A DNA stretch of 64,000 bases from Motiliproteus sediminis. Its GTDB lineage: Bacteria > Pseudomonadota > Gammaproteobacteria > Pseudomonadales > Balneatricaceae. How positions within the stretch are numbered: position 1 is the stretch's first letter; each line of letters begins with the position of its first letter. The DNA lies in contig NZ_JAERQK010000007.1 in the NCBI RefSeq assembly GCF_017912535.1, positions 62,001 through 126,000 of the forward strand, read 5' to 3'. The translations under genes were made by a program, and so were the position numbers. The notes under the pieces were generated by a model. That model saw only the letters and a program-made list of their open reading frames with translations, was not told the origin of the DNA and ran no database searches. Below, in pieces: positions 17,044-27,868 of this stretch.

Positions 17044-19449
17044 TTAGAACAGCTCTTCCGGCGTTATGCTGTCGGTTGTCGCTGCGGGTCCAGCCATCTG
17101 CGCCATGTCGGTGGGCACATCCTCCTGGCGGAAGAACTCAAAGATGGCGTCGGCCTGGCCGGGATATGCAAGGAGCCCGGTTTTGGGGTCGATGCGCACG
17201 CTGACGATGCCTTGCGGCGGAATCAATGGTGTTTCCGGAACATCCGCCAGTGCTTCGCTCATAAAGTCGATCCAGATCGGGAGGGCTGCGGTGCTGCCAT
17301 ACTCCCTGCGGCCAAGGGTTTGTGGTTGGTCGAAGCCGACCCATACCGACGCCACCAGAGCCTGGTTGAAGCCCGAGAACCAGGCGTCTTTCTGGTCGTT
17401 GGTGGTGCCTGTTTTGCCGGCCAGGTCGGTACGCCCCAGTTTTTTGGCTTTGGCGCCGGTACCGCGCTTGATGACGTCCTGCATGATGTTGTTAATCAGA
17501 TAGACCGAACGCTGGTCGATAATCTGCTCCGCAAGAGGCAAGCTGGTAAGGGGACCTTCGGTGTTCTCTGCCGGTAGGGGCGTATCGGCCTCCATGTAGA
17601 TGCAGTCGGGGCAGACGGTGGCCGGTTGGGCTTCGAACAGGATGTCGTCGTCGGGACCGATGACGCGGCTCACCAGATAGGGGGTTATTTTGTAGCCCTG
17701 GTTGGCGAACGCAGCGTAGCCGGTGGCGAGCTCGAGCGGGGTGACATCCGCAGTGCCAAGGGCCAGAGACAGGTTGTTGGGCAGGCGTTCGGGGGCAAAG
17801 CCAAAGCGTTTGACGTACTCCAGTGTCGGGCGTACACCGAGTTGGCGCAGAATCCGGATCGATACCAGGTTGCGCGAGGTGTAGAGAGCCTCGCGCAGTC
17901 GGGTGGGGCCATAGAACTTACGGCTGTAGTTCTCCGGTCGCCAGTTGCTCTCCAGATTGCTGTCCTCAAACACCACCGGTGCATCGTTAATCACGCTGGC
18001 CGGAGTGAAGCCGCGTTCCAGGGCGGCGGTGTAGACGAAGGGTTTGAAGTTGGAGCCGGGTTGGCGGGTGCCTTGTGCCACACGGTTGAACTTGCTCTGG
18101 GCGAAGCTGAAACCGCCCACCAGTGCGCGTATGGCACCGTCTTGTGGGTCAAGCGCCACCAGTGCGCCCTGTACTTCCGGTATCTGGTTGAGCTGCCAGC
18201 TGCCGTCCTGCAGTTCTACAACGCGCACCTGATCCCCCGGCTGCAGTATATCGGCCGGACGCTCGGGCTTGGGCCCCTGGTTGTTGGCGTCGATGTAGGG
18301 CCAGGCCCATTTCATCTGCTCCCAGTCAACCCTGATGGACTGGCCGCTGATGTGCAGCAGTTCGGCGCCAAGTTCGTCGACGGCAAGCACTACCGCCGGT
18401 TCAAGATTGGCGTATTTCGTCGTACCGCGCATGGCATCGATCAGCAGATCGGGGTCGTCAATGCGGTCAAATCGGCGTTCCGGTCCCCGGTATCCGTGGC
18501 GGCGATCATAGGTCAACAGGCCGTCGACGACAGCGCGGTTGGCCGCGTCCTGCTCGCCACTGTTGATGGTGGTGTAGGCGCTGAAGCCGTCCGTGTAGAT
18601 GCGGTCGCCATAGCTCTGCTGTAGTTCAGCTCTGACCATCTCTGCCACGTAGGGAGCACCAAGCTCGATATCGGAGCCATGATACTTAGCGGTGATGGGG
18701 GCTTGCAGGGCGGCGGTGAACGCCGCATCGCTGATGTAATTCAGGCCGCGCATACGCGACAGAATCCAGTTTCGGCGCTCCAGCGCGCGGCTCGGATTGG
18801 CGAGCGGGTTGTAGGCTGATGGTGCTTTGGGAAGGCCGGCGATCATCGCCAGTTCGGCAAGGGTGAGCTGATCGATATCGCGCCCGTAGTAGACATTGGC
18901 AGCAGCTTGGATCCCGTAAGCTCGGTTGCCAAGGTAGATTTTGTTGACGTAGAGCTCAAGAATCTCCTCTTTGCTGAGCTCCTGCTCGATCTGCAGCGCC
19001 AGCAGTATCTCGTTAAACTTGCGAATAAAGGTCCGCTCGCGGGTCAGGAAGTAGTTTTTGGCTACCTGCATGGTGATGGTACTGCCACCGGTTTGAATGC
19101 GGCCGCTGGTAGCCAGTTGGAATGCGGCACGTGCCAGACCCTTAAAATCGATTCCGATATGTTCTTGGAAGCGACTGTCTTCCGCAGACAGTATTGCCTG
19201 GACGAACTGTTCCGGTATCTGTTCGTAGCTAATCGGCGTGCGTCGCATTTCACCGAATTCGGCGATCAATTTATGGTCACGGGAATAAATTCGAAGCGGT
19301 GTTTGTAGGCGGACGTCGCGTAATTGGTCGACCTCCGGCAGCCCGGGCTTGAGATAGAGATATGCGCCGCCGAGAGCGGCGGCTCCGATAAATGCACAGA
19401 TAATCGCGGTTTTAACGCAAAAGCCGAGCAGAGTTTTGACTTTGATCAT
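17044..19449 (-). CDS. mrcA: Penicillin-binding protein 1A, bifunctional peptidoglycan synthase
   Basis: The 801-residue protein has one N-terminal membrane anchor, a GT51 glycosyltransferase domain with catalytic E90 in SAEDSRFQEH, an OB-like insert, and a transpeptidase domain with the SxxK serine near residue 465 (QPGSNFKPF), an SRN motif (YTSRNLVS) and KTGTT near 678. It polymerises lipid II and crosslinks peptidoglycan on the outer face of the inner membrane. The gene is divergent from pilM, the order seen in many pseudomonads (ponA/pilM). The alternative name is ponA. Nothing is missing in either active site. Confidence 0.95.
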   Translation of the reverse strand: MIKVKTLLGFCVKTAIICAFIGAAALGGAYLYLKPGLPEVDQLRDVRLQTPLRIYSRDHKLIAEFGEMRRTPISYEQIPEQFVQAILSAEDSRFQEHIGIDFKGLARAAFQLATSGRIQTGGSTITMQVAKNYFLTRERTFIRKFNEILLALQIEQELSKEEILELYVNKIYLGNRAYGIQAAANVYYGRDIDQLTLAELAMIAGLPKAPSAYNPLANPSRALERRNWILSRMRGLNYISDAAFTAALQAPITAKYHGSDIELGAPYVAEMVRAELQQSYGDRIYTDGFSAYTTINSGEQDAANRAVVDGLLTYDRRHGYRGPERRFDRIDDPDLLIDAMRGTTKYANLEPAVVLAVDELGAELLHISGQSIRVDWEQMKWAWPYIDANNQGPKPERPADILQPGDQVRVVELQDGSWQLNQIPEVQGALVALDPQDGAIRALVGGFSFAQSKFNRVAQGTRQPGSNFKPFVYTAALERGFTPASVINDAPVVFEDSNLESNWRPENYSRKFYGPTRLREALYTSRNLVSIRILRQLGVRPTLEYVKRFGFAPERLPNNLSLALGTADVTPLELATGYAAFANQGYKITPYLVSRVIGPDDDILFEAQPATVCPDCIYMEADTPLPAENTEGPLTSLPLAEQIIDQRSVYLINNIMQDVIKRGTGAKAKKLGRTDLAGKTGTTNDQKDAWFSGFNQALVASVWVGFDQPQTLGRREYGSTAALPIWIDFMSEALADVPETPLIPPQGIVSVRIDPKTGLLAYPGQADAIFEFFRQEDVPTDMAQMAGPAATTDSITPEELF

Positions 19450-19509
19450 GTTAACCTAAAGCCGGAATGATAAGTGGCGATATATAATGATGCCGTTTTT
19501 AGAACGAAA

Positions 19510-19538
19510 TCGAAATGGGCGGTAATTAATTCTATACT
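19510..19538 (+). promoter_or_regulatory. Candidate sigma-70 promoter for pilM
   Basis: TATACT at 19533-19538 is a good -10 element. At 17-bp spacing the -35 would be TCGAAA (19510-19515), a 4 of 6 match. It lies in the 144-bp divergent gap between the PBP1A gene and pilM, about 55 bp before the pilM start. Confidence 0.4.
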
Positions 19539-19593
19539 TGCGGCAATCGACAAAAGTTCGGTGCTTATGTTCACCTGGTTCAAGGACTAATCA

Positions 19594-20655
19594 GTGATAA
19601 GTCTCTTTAAGACAAAATCCAAAGCGTTGCTCGGTGTGGACATTGGGTCCTCGTACGTCAAGCTTCTGGGTTTATCGCAGCAAGCCGGTGGTTACAAAGT
19701 TGATGCCTTTTCTGTTGTTCACCTGCCCGAAGGCGCAGTAATCGACAATAACGTACAAGACGTACCCGTCGTTGCTGAGGCTTTGGAAAAGGCCCTTCGC
19801 CTTTCCGGGGCCCGGGTTAAGAGCGCTGCGACTTCCGTACCCACATCCTTGGTCATCTTGAAAACGCTAGAGTTCAGTACGGCGTTTACGGAAGATGAGC
19901 TGGAAGACCAGATCAAGGTCGAAGCAGATCAATTCATCCCCTACCCCCTCGACGAAGTTTCTATCGATTTCCATATTCAAGGGCCATCGGATAGCAATCC
20001 CGACCTGAACGAGGTGTTGCTGGTTGCCTGTCGCCAAGACAGCGTCCAGTCCCGTGAAGATGCAGTTAACGGTGCGGGCATGATCTGTGATGTGATTGAT
20101 GTGGATACCTACGCGATTGAGCGGGCATGTGAGGTTCTGACCCCTATTCATGAACTCGAGGGACGCACTGTTGGGTTGGTGGATATCGGTGCCAGCAGCA
20201 TGACGCTGTACGTGCTTGAGGATGGTCAGGTGGTCTACAGCCGGGAACAGGCGTTCGGCGGCAACGATCTGACCCACAATCTCAGCCAGGTGGCCGATAT
20301 GTCCGCCGACGACGTTGAGCGTGCCAAAAAGAGTGGCGAGCTGCCGGACGATCTGGTGCGCGACTACATCGAGCCGTTTAAGCAGACAACGGCGCAGCAG
20401 ATTTCGCGCTCCCTGCAGTTTTACTATTCATCCGGTGCCCACGGAGAGTTGGAGAAACTGCTGCTGATGGGGGGCGTGGCAGCATTGCCGGGTATTGCCG
20501 ACACCGTGGCTCAGGAACTTGGCATCAGCACTGAGGTGGCGGATCCATTTAGTGCAATGGCTATCGACGCCAAAATCAATCGAACCAAATTCGATATCGA
20601 GGCGGCATCTTTGGTGCTCGCCTGCGGTCTCGCACTGCGGGGCTTTGCGGGGTAA
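19594..20655 (+). CDS. pilM: Type IV pilus inner-membrane platform protein PilM
   Basis: The 353-residue cytoplasmic protein has an actin-like (FtsA/MreB-type) fold, with the phosphate-binding motif GVDIGSSYVK near the N-terminus and later nucleotide-site motifs VDIGASSM and LLMGGVAALPG. PilM binds the N-terminal tail of PilN and links the PilNO ring to the cytoplasmic motor. The start codon is GTG, in TCAGTGATAAGTC. It is first in a compact pilMNOPQ cluster with gaps of two bases or overlaps. Confidence 0.95.
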   Translation: MISLFKTKSKALLGVDIGSSYVKLLGLSQQAGGYKVDAFSVVHLPEGAVIDNNVQDVPVVAEALEKALRLSGARVKSAATSVPTSLVILKTLEFSTAFTEDELEDQIKVEADQFIPYPLDEVSIDFHIQGPSDSNPDLNEVLLVACRQDSVQSREDAVNGAGMICDVIDVDTYAIERACEVLTPIHELEGRTVGLVDIGASSMTLYVLEDGQVVYSREQAFGGNDLTHNLSQVADMSADDVERAKKSGELPDDLVRDYIEPFKQTTAQQISRSLQFYYSSGAHGELEKLLLMGGVAALPGIADTVAQELGISTEVADPFSAMAIDAKINRTKFDIEAASLVLACGLALRGFAG

Positions 20656-20657
20656 CT

Positions 20658-21215
20658 ATGGCTACAACCTTGATCAACCTCAGAGCCTGGCGTGACGATC
20701 GACGTCGTGACCGCCAGCAGCGATTTGTGGCTACCAGTCTGGCCATGGCGATTCTGGCCGGCGCTCTGGTCTGGGGGGCGGGATTCTATATCGAGACCCA
20801 GATAAAGAATCAGCAGCAGCGTAACGAATATCTGCGCCAGGAGATGACCAAACTGGATAGCAAAATAGCCGAGATTCGCGAGTTGCGCGCCAAGCGGGAG
20901 CGTCTGCTGGAGCGTCTGCGTGCGATTCAGGACCTGCAGGGTAACCGGCCGGTAATCGTGCGGGTGTTTGACGAGCTGGTGCGGGTGTTGCCGGACGACG
21001 TTTACTACAACAGCCTGACCCGCACCGGGGAATCGATGCATATCACCGGTAATGCTCGTGGCAACCGTGATGTGTCGATGCTGATGCGTAATATGGATCG
21101 CTCGGCATGGTTCAAGGAGCCGAATCTTAGCACGGTTAATCGGGCCGAAAACTCGCGCAGTTTCGACATGCGTGTCGAGCTCTCGCGGCCGAAACCGACG
21201 GAGGAGGGATCCTGA
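20658..21215 (+). CDS. pilN: Type IV pilus assembly protein PilN
   Basis: This 185-residue bitopic inner-membrane protein has a short cytoplasmic tail containing the PilM-binding motif (INLRAWRDDRR), one helix at about 27-47, a coiled coil and a periplasmic ferredoxin-like domain. It pairs with PilO to form the alignment subcomplex. Its stop overlaps the pilO start region. Confidence 0.94.
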   Translation: MATTLINLRAWRDDRRRDRQQRFVATSLAMAILAGALVWGAGFYIETQIKNQQQRNEYLRQEMTKLDSKIAEIRELRAKRERLLERLRAIQDLQGNRPVIVRVFDELVRVLPDDVYYNSLTRTGESMHITGNARGNRDVSMLMRNMDRSAWFKEPNLSTVNRAENSRSFDMRVELSRPKPTEEGS

Positions 21216-21820
21216 TGTTGGACAAGTTTAAAGGCGCGTTTCGTGGCTTTGATATCAATAACCTGGATTTCAATACCGCCGGCTCATGGCCTATTGGCGT
21301 CAAGGCGGTGTTCTATCTTATCGTCGTGATCGCCCTGTCGGCCGCCGGTTATCATTTCTATATCAAAGATCTGCAAACCAAGTTCGAGCAGGAAGTTGCC
21401 AAGGAACCTGACTTGAAGCAGCAGTATCAGGTCAAGGCGTTCCAGGTCGCGAACCTGGAGGCGCTGAAGCGCCAGATGGAAGATGTAGAGGAAACCTTCT
21501 CCGAACTGCTCAAGCAGCTGCCAACCGACACAGAGGTGCCGGGATTGCTGGAAGATATTACCGAGATCGGCCAGAACAGCGGTTTGTCGTTTGACCTGAT
21601 CTCACTGGCGGCCGAAAAGAAGGTGAAGTTCTATATCGAGCTGCCGATCAATATTCAGGTCAAGGGTAGTTACCACCAGCTCGGGGAGTTCGTCAGCGGG
21701 ATGGCCGCTCTGCCCCGGATTGTGACGGTGCACGATTTTGCGATCAAACCGCTTAGTGCGACGGGTGATCTCAGTATGACGTTATCAGCAAGGACCTATC
21801 GCTATGACGATACCAACTAA
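21215..21820 (+). CDS. pilO: Type IV pilus assembly protein PilO
   Basis: The 201-residue protein has an N-terminal amphipathic segment, one membrane helix at about 32-50, a coiled coil and a periplasmic domain. It forms heterodimers with PilN and contacts PilP. Its coding end overlaps pilP by 17 bases, a common arrangement in this cluster. Confidence 0.94.
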   Translation: MLDKFKGAFRGFDINNLDFNTAGSWPIGVKAVFYLIVVIALSAAGYHFYIKDLQTKFEQEVAKEPDLKQQYQVKAFQVANLEALKRQMEDVEETFSELLKQLPTDTEVPGLLEDITEIGQNSGLSFDLISLAAEKKVKFYIELPINIQVKGSYHQLGEFVSGMAALPRIVTVHDFAIKPLSATGDLSMTLSARTYRYDDTN

Positions 21821-22352
21821 AGCCGGCCTGATTGCCGTCGGGTTGGCGGCGATGGGGTTGCAGGGCTGCATGCAGGTTGAAGGTACTGCGGACCTGCAAC
21901 GCTATGTTCAGGAAACCCAGTCCCGCCCGGTGGGTAAGATTGACCCGCTGCCGGAGTTTGAACCCTACGAAAGCTTTCTTTATCGGGCGACCAGTCTGCG
22001 CGGACCGTTTCAGCCTTTGGTTCGGGTAGAGCTGACCGAAGAGGAAGAGGCCGGTCCAAGAAATGACCTGAAGCCCGATTTTGAGCGCCCCAAAGAACCG
22101 CTTGAAGCTTTCAAGCTGGAAAGCCTGAGCATGGTCGGCACCATTCATATGCTGGATTTCGGCTCGCTGACCGCGCTTATTCGTGACGCTAACGGAGAAA
22201 TCCACCGTATTCATGCCGGGAACTTTATCGGTCGCAACTACGGTGAGATTATCGATGTGAGTGAAACACAGATCGATATTGTAGAAATCGTTCCCAACGG
22301 CAGAGACGGCTGGATGAAGCGTCCCCGCAACTTGGTGTTGGTGGAAAATTGA
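21804..22352 (+). CDS. pilP: Type IV pilus lipoprotein PilP
   Basis: This 182-residue lipoprotein has a lipobox LQGC at about residues 19-22, a disordered proline-rich linker and a C-terminal beta domain (VGTIHMLDFGSLTALIRD) that contacts the secretin PilQ. It bridges the PilNO ring and the outer-membrane pore. The stop codon overlaps the pilQ ATG (TGATG). Confidence 0.93.
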   Translation: MTIPTKAGLIAVGLAAMGLQGCMQVEGTADLQRYVQETQSRPVGKIDPLPEFEPYESFLYRATSLRGPFQPLVRVELTEEEEAGPRNDLKPDFERPKEPLEAFKLESLSMVGTIHMLDFGSLTALIRDANGEIHRIHAGNFIGRNYGEIIDVSETQIDIVEIVPNGRDGWMKRPRNLVLVEN

Positions 22353-24478
22353 TGAAGACGTTTATGGATATGACGGTGATTGCTATGCCAAGAGTTAAGC
22401 GGACTACCAGCCGATGGACCGGGGCCTTGATGGCGATGGTGGCTTCGATGCTGTTGAGCGTTGTGGCGCATGCTGAGGTCAAGATCGTCGATACTTCCTT
22501 CGTCAGTCTGCCCGGAAACCGGATGGAAGTGCGGATCGATTTTGATCAGCCGCCACCCTTGCCGCGCACCTACATGATCGAGAACCCCGCACGTGTTGTG
22601 CTTGACCTGTTTGATGTGGTCAATGGCCTCAGTACCAAAAGCGTGGATATCAAGAGTGGGCAGGTGGACAGCCTCAATATCGCCGAGGTTAAGGGGCGCG
22701 TGAGAATGATCGCCAACCTCTACGAGTCCGCCGAGTATGATACCTATGTTGAGGGTAACAGCCTGTTTGTGGTCTTCGGCTCCGGGGCGACCGCGGCAAT
22801 GGCGTCAGTCCATCCTCAGGTCGAAGAAGCCGCTCCGGCTGCGCCGATGGGTGCGCCCAAACGTACTCAGGTTCAGGGGATCGATTTTCGCCGCATTGAA
22901 GGTGATTTGGGGCGGGTGATCATCTCGATGACCGATGCCAAAGCCGGTGTCGATATCGTTGAGGAGGGTGCCAATGTTGTCGTCAATCTGATCGGTGCAC
23001 AGCTGCCGGTCGACCTGGAGCAGCGGATCGACGTCCAGGACTTTTCCACCCCGGTGCTGTTTGTTGATGCTCTCGGCGATGGCAACAACGCCAGTATCTT
23101 GATCAAACCGACGGCACAGCCCTACGATTACCTGGCTTATCAGTCCGATAACCAGCTGGTGGTGGACTTCAAGCCGGTGAGCGATTTTGATGCCGCCGAG
23201 CGTCAGCGTGAGCGCTTCCCCTATACCGGCGAGAAGCTGAGCCTCAACTTCCAGGATATTGATATTCGGTCGGTGCTGCAGATTATCGCTGACGTAACCG
23301 ATATGAACCTGGTGGTCAGTGATACCGTCGCCGGCAATATTACCCTGCGACTCAAGAATGTCCCTTGGGACCAGGCGTTGGAGCTGGTGCTCAAAACCAA
23401 GAGTCTGGACAAGCGCGTTGTCGGTAACGTGATGATGGTCGCGCCAGCCTCGGAGATTGCGGAGCGCGAGCGGTTCGAGATCGAAACCAACAAGCAGGTC
23501 CAGGAGTTGGCGCCGCTGCAGACCGAATTCCTGCAGGTCAACTACGCCAAAGCGTCTGACATCGTGGCGATGCTGGGGGCGGAGCAGGGGCTGCTGTCAG
23601 AGCGCGGGTCGGTCAAGGCGGATCCGCGGACCAACCTGCTGTTGATCAAGGACACCGATAACAACATCTCCAAAGTGCGCCGCGCGTTGAAGAAGCTGGA
23701 CGTGGCGGTCCGCCAGGTGATGATCGAAGCGCGTATCGTTACCATCAACTCCGACTTCACCAAGGATCTAGGGGTGAAATGGGGCGCGGGCTATATCAAT
23801 GATCGCAGCAATAACCGTAGCTTGGTTATTGGTGGTAACGCGCCCGGTGACACTGCCCAGGCGGGCGGTGGCGGTGCGTTGACCCTGCCTGCAGGTTTGA
23901 ATGTGGATCTGGGTGCGACTACGGTTGGAGCGTCCAACTTTGCTATCGGCATCGGCACCAACTCGGCGCTGCTGCAGATGGAGTTGTCAGCGCTGGAAAG
24001 CGACGGCAAGGGTGAGGTTGTTTCCCAGCCCAAGATTATTACCGCCAATGGCAAGCAGGCACGGATCCAGTCGGGTGAGGAGATTCCTTTCCAGACGGTT
24101 GAGGATGGTGAGGTTAACGTTGAGTTCAAGGAGGTGGTACTGGCGCTCGATGTGACGCCGCAGATCACCCCGGATAACCGCTTGATTCTGGATCTCAAGG
24201 TGAATCAGGACACCCGTGGCGAGGCGTTGCCCAACGGTGAGGTGGGGATAAACACCAACGAGCTGGAAACCCAGGTGCTGGTGGATAACGGCGAAACCGT
24301 AGTGTTGGGTGGCGTGTTCGAAAAAACGTCCACCAGCCAGGTGACCAAAGTGCCGCTCCTCGGTGATATCCCGTTCATCGGTAAGCTGTTCCGTCGCACG
24401 CTGAATATCGATAGTAAGGACGAACTGCTGATCTTCATTACTCCCCGTATTATTGAGGAGTCGGTTACCGCACGGTAA
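22352..24478 (+). CDS. pilQ: Type IV pilus secretin PilQ
   Basis: About 708 residues: a signal peptide ending VVAHA, two AMIN domains that bind peptidoglycan (about 38-270), the STN/N0 domain ([16 protein letters not shown]), the N1 domain, and the secretin core with the conserved [13 protein letters not shown] and [15 protein letters not shown] segments. It forms the outer-membrane gate for the pilus. The start at 22352 overlaps the pilP stop. A second ATG at 22385 gives a more conventional signal peptide and may be the true start. Confidence 0.94.
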   Translation: MKTFMDMTVIAMPRVKRTTSRWTGALMAMVASMLLSVVAHAEVKIVDTSFVSLPGNRMEVRIDFDQPPPLPRTYMIENPARVVLDLFDVVNGLSTKSVDIKSGQVDSLNIAEVKGRVRMIANLYESAEYDTYVEGNSLFVVFGSGATAAMASVHPQVEEAAPAAPMGAPKRTQVQGIDFRRIEGDLGRVIISMTDAKAGVDIVEEGANVVVNLIGAQLPVDLEQRIDVQDFSTPVLFVDALGDGNNASILIKPTAQPYDYLAYQSDNQLVVDFKPVSDFDAAERQRERFPYTGEKLSLNFQDIDIRSVLQIIADVTDMNLVVSDTVAGNITLRLKNVPWDQALELVLKTKSLDKRVVGNVMMVAPASEIAERERFEIETNKQVQELAPLQTEFLQVNYAKASDIVAMLGAEQGLLSERGSVKADPRTNLLLIKDTDNNISKVRRALKKLDVAVRQVMIEARIVTINSDFTKDLGVKWGAGYINDRSNNRSLVIGGNAPGDTAQAGGGGALTLPAGLNVDLGATTVGASNFAIGIGTNSALLQMELSALESDGKGEVVSQPKIITANGKQARIQSGEEIPFQTVEDGEVNVEFKEVVLALDVTPQITPDNRLILDLKVNQDTRGEALPNGEVGINTNELETQVLVDNGETVVLGGVFEKTSTSQVTKVPLLGDIPFIGKLFRRTLNIDSKDELLIFITPRIIEESVTAR

Positions 24479-24495
24479 GCGAGAGAGCTGTTCGT

Positions 24496-25014
24496 TTGAA
24501 TGTTTTTCTGATCGGGCCTATGGGCGCTGGCAAGAGCACCATAGGCCGTCTTCTTTCTCAAGAGCTCAAGCTTGAGTTTGTCGATTCCGACAAGGAGATC
24601 GAATCTCGTGCCGGGGCGGACATTCCTTGGATTTTCGACGTCGAGGGCGAGGCCGGTTTTCGTAAGCGTGAAGCGGCCATGATCGCGGACCTTACCCAGC
24701 GTGATGATATCGTCCTCGCCACCGGTGGGGGGGCGGTACTGGATCCGGCCAACCAGCGTTGTTTGCAAGCTCATGGTGTGGTGGTCTATTTGCATGCCAC
24801 CCTGGAGCAGCAGGTAGAACGGACCGCAAAAGACCGCAATCGGCCTTTGCTTCAGGCTGAGAATCCCTCTAAAGTGTTGGCGGACCTGATGGAGGTGCGC
24901 GATCCCATTTACCGTCACTGCTGCGATCATATGGTGGAAACTGATGGTCGCCGCCCAAAGGCGGTAGCGAAGGAGATTGTGGCTTACCTTCATGATGCTG
25001 GCATTTTGAGGTAA
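24496..25014 (+). CDS. aroK: Shikimate kinase
   Basis: The 172-residue P-loop kinase has Walker [10 protein letters not shown], the shikimate-binding DSDKEIE and FRKREA region, the GGGAV motif and the lid arginine segment (DRNRPLL). It phosphorylates shikimate at the 3-hydroxyl with ATP on the way to chorismate. The start codon is TTG, because no ATG precedes the P-loop in frame. It is followed after 9 bp by aroB, the standard pair behind pilQ in gammaproteobacteria. Confidence 0.94.
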   Translation: MNVFLIGPMGAGKSTIGRLLSQELKLEFVDSDKEIESRAGADIPWIFDVEGEAGFRKREAAMIADLTQRDDIVLATGGGAVLDPANQRCLQAHGVVVYLHATLEQQVERTAKDRNRPLLQAENPSKVLADLMEVRDPIYRHCCDHMVETDGRRPKAVAKEIVAYLHDAGILR

Positions 25015-25023
25015 GCGGATACA

Positions 25024-26112
25024 ATGCACAGGCTTGACGTTGCGCTGGGCGCGCGATCCTATCCCATTTTCATCGGTGCCGGGCTGCTCGATCAGCCGGA
25101 GATCTGGCGTGATCATATTCATGGCCAGCAGCTGATGGTGGTGAGCAACGAGACGGTTGCGCCAATCTACCTTGAACGTCTGCAGCGCAGCCTTGCCGCG
25201 TCAGGGAGTGATAGCGTTGTGCTTCCCGACGGCGAACGCTTCAAAAACCTCGACACGCTCAATCTTATCTTTGATCAGCTACTGGCTCAGCGGCACAACC
25301 GGACGACGACCTTGGTTGCCCTTGGCGGTGGGGTTGTTGGCGATATGACCGGTTTTGCGGCCGCCTGTTACCAGCGCGGAGTCGACTTTGTCCAGGTGCC
25401 TACCACGCTGTTGTCCCAGGTCGACTCCTCGGTGGGTGGCAAGACCGGTGTTAACCATCCCCTGGGGAAAAACATGATCGGTGCGTTCCATCAGCCCCAG
25501 GTGGTGATCATTGATACTGATACCCTGTCTACCCTGCCAGACAATGAATTGTCCGCGGGAATGGCTGAGGTGATCAAGTACGGCCTTATTCTGGACCTTG
25601 AATTTCTGGACTGGTTGGAGCTGCATATTGAGGCTCTGATGGCTCGCGATGCTGACCTTTTGGCCGAGGCGATTCGCCGTTGTTGTACCATCAAGGCGGA
25701 GGTGGTGGCGGCGGATGAGCGAGAGTCCGGCCAGCGTGCTCTGCTGAATCTGGGGCACACCTTTGGCCATGCGATTGAATCACACCAGGGCTACGGAAGC
25801 TGGCTGCACGGAGAGGCTGTAGCGGTAGGCACGGTGTTGGCGGCCGATCTGTCGCGGCGCTTGGGCTGGCTTGACAGCGCCGATGTAAGCCGGGTGCGAA
25901 CGCTGCTGGAAAGAGCCGGGCTACCGGTACAGGTGCCTGCAGGTATGGATGAGGACGCATTCATGCAGCTGATGGCGGTGGACAAAAAGGTGATCGACGG
26001 TCAGCTGCGACTGGTGCTTCTACGGCAATTGGGTGACGCCGTCGTCACCGCCGACTTCTCTCCGGGTCTGCTACAGGAAACGCTGCAGGATGCGGTCGCG
26101 CGGGGGCGCTGA
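25024..26112 (+). CDS. aroB: 3-dehydroquinate synthase
   Basis: The 362-residue enzyme has the NAD-binding [11 protein letters not shown] motif, the active-site block [12 protein letters not shown] and the metal-binding [12 protein letters not shown]. It converts DAHP to 3-dehydroquinate, the second step of the shikimate pathway, using NAD and a divalent metal. The stop codon overlaps the first base of the damX start, so the two are likely coupled. Confidence 0.95.
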   Translation: MHRLDVALGARSYPIFIGAGLLDQPEIWRDHIHGQQLMVVSNETVAPIYLERLQRSLAASGSDSVVLPDGERFKNLDTLNLIFDQLLAQRHNRTTTLVALGGGVVGDMTGFAAACYQRGVDFVQVPTTLLSQVDSSVGGKTGVNHPLGKNMIGAFHQPQVVIIDTDTLSTLPDNELSAGMAEVIKYGLILDLEFLDWLELHIEALMARDADLLAEAIRRCCTIKAEVVAADERESGQRALLNLGHTFGHAIESHQGYGSWLHGEAVAVGTVLAADLSRRLGWLDSADVSRVRTLLERAGLPVQVPAGMDEDAFMQLMAVDKKVIDGQLRLVLLRQLGDAVVTADFSPGLLQETLQDAVARGR

Positions 26113-27689
26113 TGGAGCGCGATAGCTTCGAATCACTATTGGATGAGGCGCCAGTGCTGCAGGAGCCAACCACTCGTGGTGAGCTTTTTCTGCCTGCTTC
26201 CCATATGCGGCTGCTGGAGAAGCTTGAGCACCTGAGCCGCTACAGTCACTTCGTCCAGGTTGTCGTGGGCCTCCCGGGAAGCGGCAAAAGCACCCTGATC
26301 AAGCAGTTTCTCCCTAGTGCTGACGATTCCGATATTCAGGCATGTTTGGTTTCAGCCAAAGACGGACTGACCGTTGCCGCCCTGCTGCGCCAGTTGGGTG
26401 AGCAGCTGCATCTTGAGCAGGCGGCCGCTGGCGGCAACGCGGAGCTGTTCAAGGCGTTGGTCGCGCGTGCCAGAGAGCTGGCCCAGATTCCCCGCTTGTT
26501 TCTGATCGTGGTTGACGACGCCGACGAGCTGTCTGACGCAGCGCTGGCGTTGTTGTTCAAGCTGCAGGAGCAGTTTGCCGATCCCGATGCCCGTCCTCAT
26601 CTGGTGATGTTTGGTGGCCCCCGACTGAAAGACCAGCTCAAGGCCGAGGTGTTTAAAGAGGTCATGGCGCAATCCGCCCATGTGATGGAGTTGGAGCCAC
26701 TAAGCTTCGATGAGATGCAGGGGTTTGTTGTGCATCGCTTCGGCGCTGATGCCGAAGCCTTGGGCGAGCGGGAGCTGAAGCAGCTCTATAACGATACGTT
26801 CGGATTGCCGGGGAGGATTCCGGCGGTGCTTGAGCAGATGCTAGAGCAGGAGTTGGCGGAAAAGCCGCCGGCCTCTGAGCGCTCGGCCGGCTCGCTGCCG
26901 GTGCGGTTGCTTTTGATCGGTGTGGTGCTAATGCTGCCGATGGTTGGCGGCTGGTTCTGGCTGACTCAGCAAGCGGGTAGCAGCGGGGAGCGATTGAGAG
27001 TGGAGCTGCCTGCACCGGCGTTGGCGGAACGCCCGGTCGTGCCCGAGCCTGAAGTAGTTGAGGAGACGTTGGAGCAGCGTCTGGAGAAAGTGCGCCAGGC
27101 GTTGGAGCAGGAACGCATCGCTCAGGCGTTAGCGGAACGCGCCGAAGCGCCGTCAGCGGCCGCGGCTTCGAATGTCACTGACGAGCCCACTGCAGTGGCG
27201 GCGCAGCTGCCTTTGGCGCCGGTCAAAATGGAGTCGGTGCCAGACGCCCCCCCTAAGCGAGTGTTGACCTTGCCGCCACCTGATGCCACGCCAGAGGGGG
27301 AAGCTGCTGTGGCCGCGGTATCGCCACCGGCTTCGACCCCGATCCTCGCTGCACCGGCGGCCAAGAGTCTTGCGCCGCAGACCCATGAGTTGTTACGAGA
27401 GCGCGAGCTGCTGGCGTGGGATCCTGCGGGCTATACCCTGCAAGTCCTCGGAGCGCGTCGCGAGTCCAGCGTTGCGGGGTTCATCCGTCAGCAGCGCAAC
27501 CCCGAACAGTTCTTTTACTTCAGCACTCTGTTCAAGGATAAGCCTTGGTTCGTGGTGGTTTACGGTAACTACCCCGATCGTGCTGCCGCGATCGCCGCGA
27601 TCGCTGATCTGCCGGTTGAGCTGCGCAAGCGCCGCCCTTGGGCGCGCAGCATTGAGGGCGTCCATAAGGATATTCGGCGTAAAGAATAA
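26112..27689 (+). CDS. damX: DamX-type AAA/SPOR cell-division protein
   Basis: The 525-residue protein has an N-terminal AAA ATPase-like domain with P-loop GLPGSGKST (about residue 58) and a DDADEL Walker B, one membrane helix at about 262-282, a long Pro/Ala/Glu-rich periplasmic linker with a coiled coil, and a C-terminal SPOR domain (about 445-520) that binds denuded peptidoglycan at the septum. DamX homologues act in division. Keeping the ATPase-like N-terminus is usual in this lineage, though E. coli DamX has a reduced version. It closes the pilM to damX run. Confidence 0.88.
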   Translation: MERDSFESLLDEAPVLQEPTTRGELFLPASHMRLLEKLEHLSRYSHFVQVVVGLPGSGKSTLIKQFLPSADDSDIQACLVSAKDGLTVAALLRQLGEQLHLEQAAAGGNAELFKALVARARELAQIPRLFLIVVDDADELSDAALALLFKLQEQFADPDARPHLVMFGGPRLKDQLKAEVFKEVMAQSAHVMELEPLSFDEMQGFVVHRFGADAEALGERELKQLYNDTFGLPGRIPAVLEQMLEQELAEKPPASERSAGSLPVRLLLIGVVLMLPMVGGWFWLTQQAGSSGERLRVELPAPALAERPVVPEPEVVEETLEQRLEKVRQALEQERIAQALAERAEAPSAAAASNVTDEPTAVAAQLPLAPVKMESVPDAPPKRVLTLPPPDATPEGEAAVAAVSPPASTPILAAPAAKSLAPQTHELLRERELLAWDPAGYTLQVLGARRESSVAGFIRQQRNPEQFFYFSTLFKDKPWFVVVYGNYPDRAAAIAAIADLPVELRKRRPWARSIEGVHKDIRRKE

Positions 27690-27744
27690 TCAACGCAAAA
27701 AGCGTGCCTGATTGCCCCGAAATCATCTCATTGCAGCGCAACAT

Positions 27745-27773
27745 TTGTTCTTGCCCCCGTTCGCGGGTAAAAT
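27745..27773 (+). promoter_or_regulatory. Sigma-70 promoter of gltB
   Basis: TTGTTC (27745-27750) and TAAAAT (27768-27773) are separated by exactly 17 bp, about 95 bp before the gltB start and after the damX stop. The spacer contains a small GC-rich inverted repeat. Confidence 0.65.
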
Positions 27774-27868
27774 GCTTGTCCCTTTTTCTCAGACGTTAGT
27801 CGATGGCACGCGGGTGGTGTCTTTCTATTTGTCTGATTTCAAAGCAATTTTTTGAGCGGGATTTGTGT

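Noticed and set aside
17626-18624. 332-codon open frame on the plus strand opposite the PBP1A gene
   Set aside because: It lies wholly inside a well-supported gene and has no domain, ribosome site or signal of its own.
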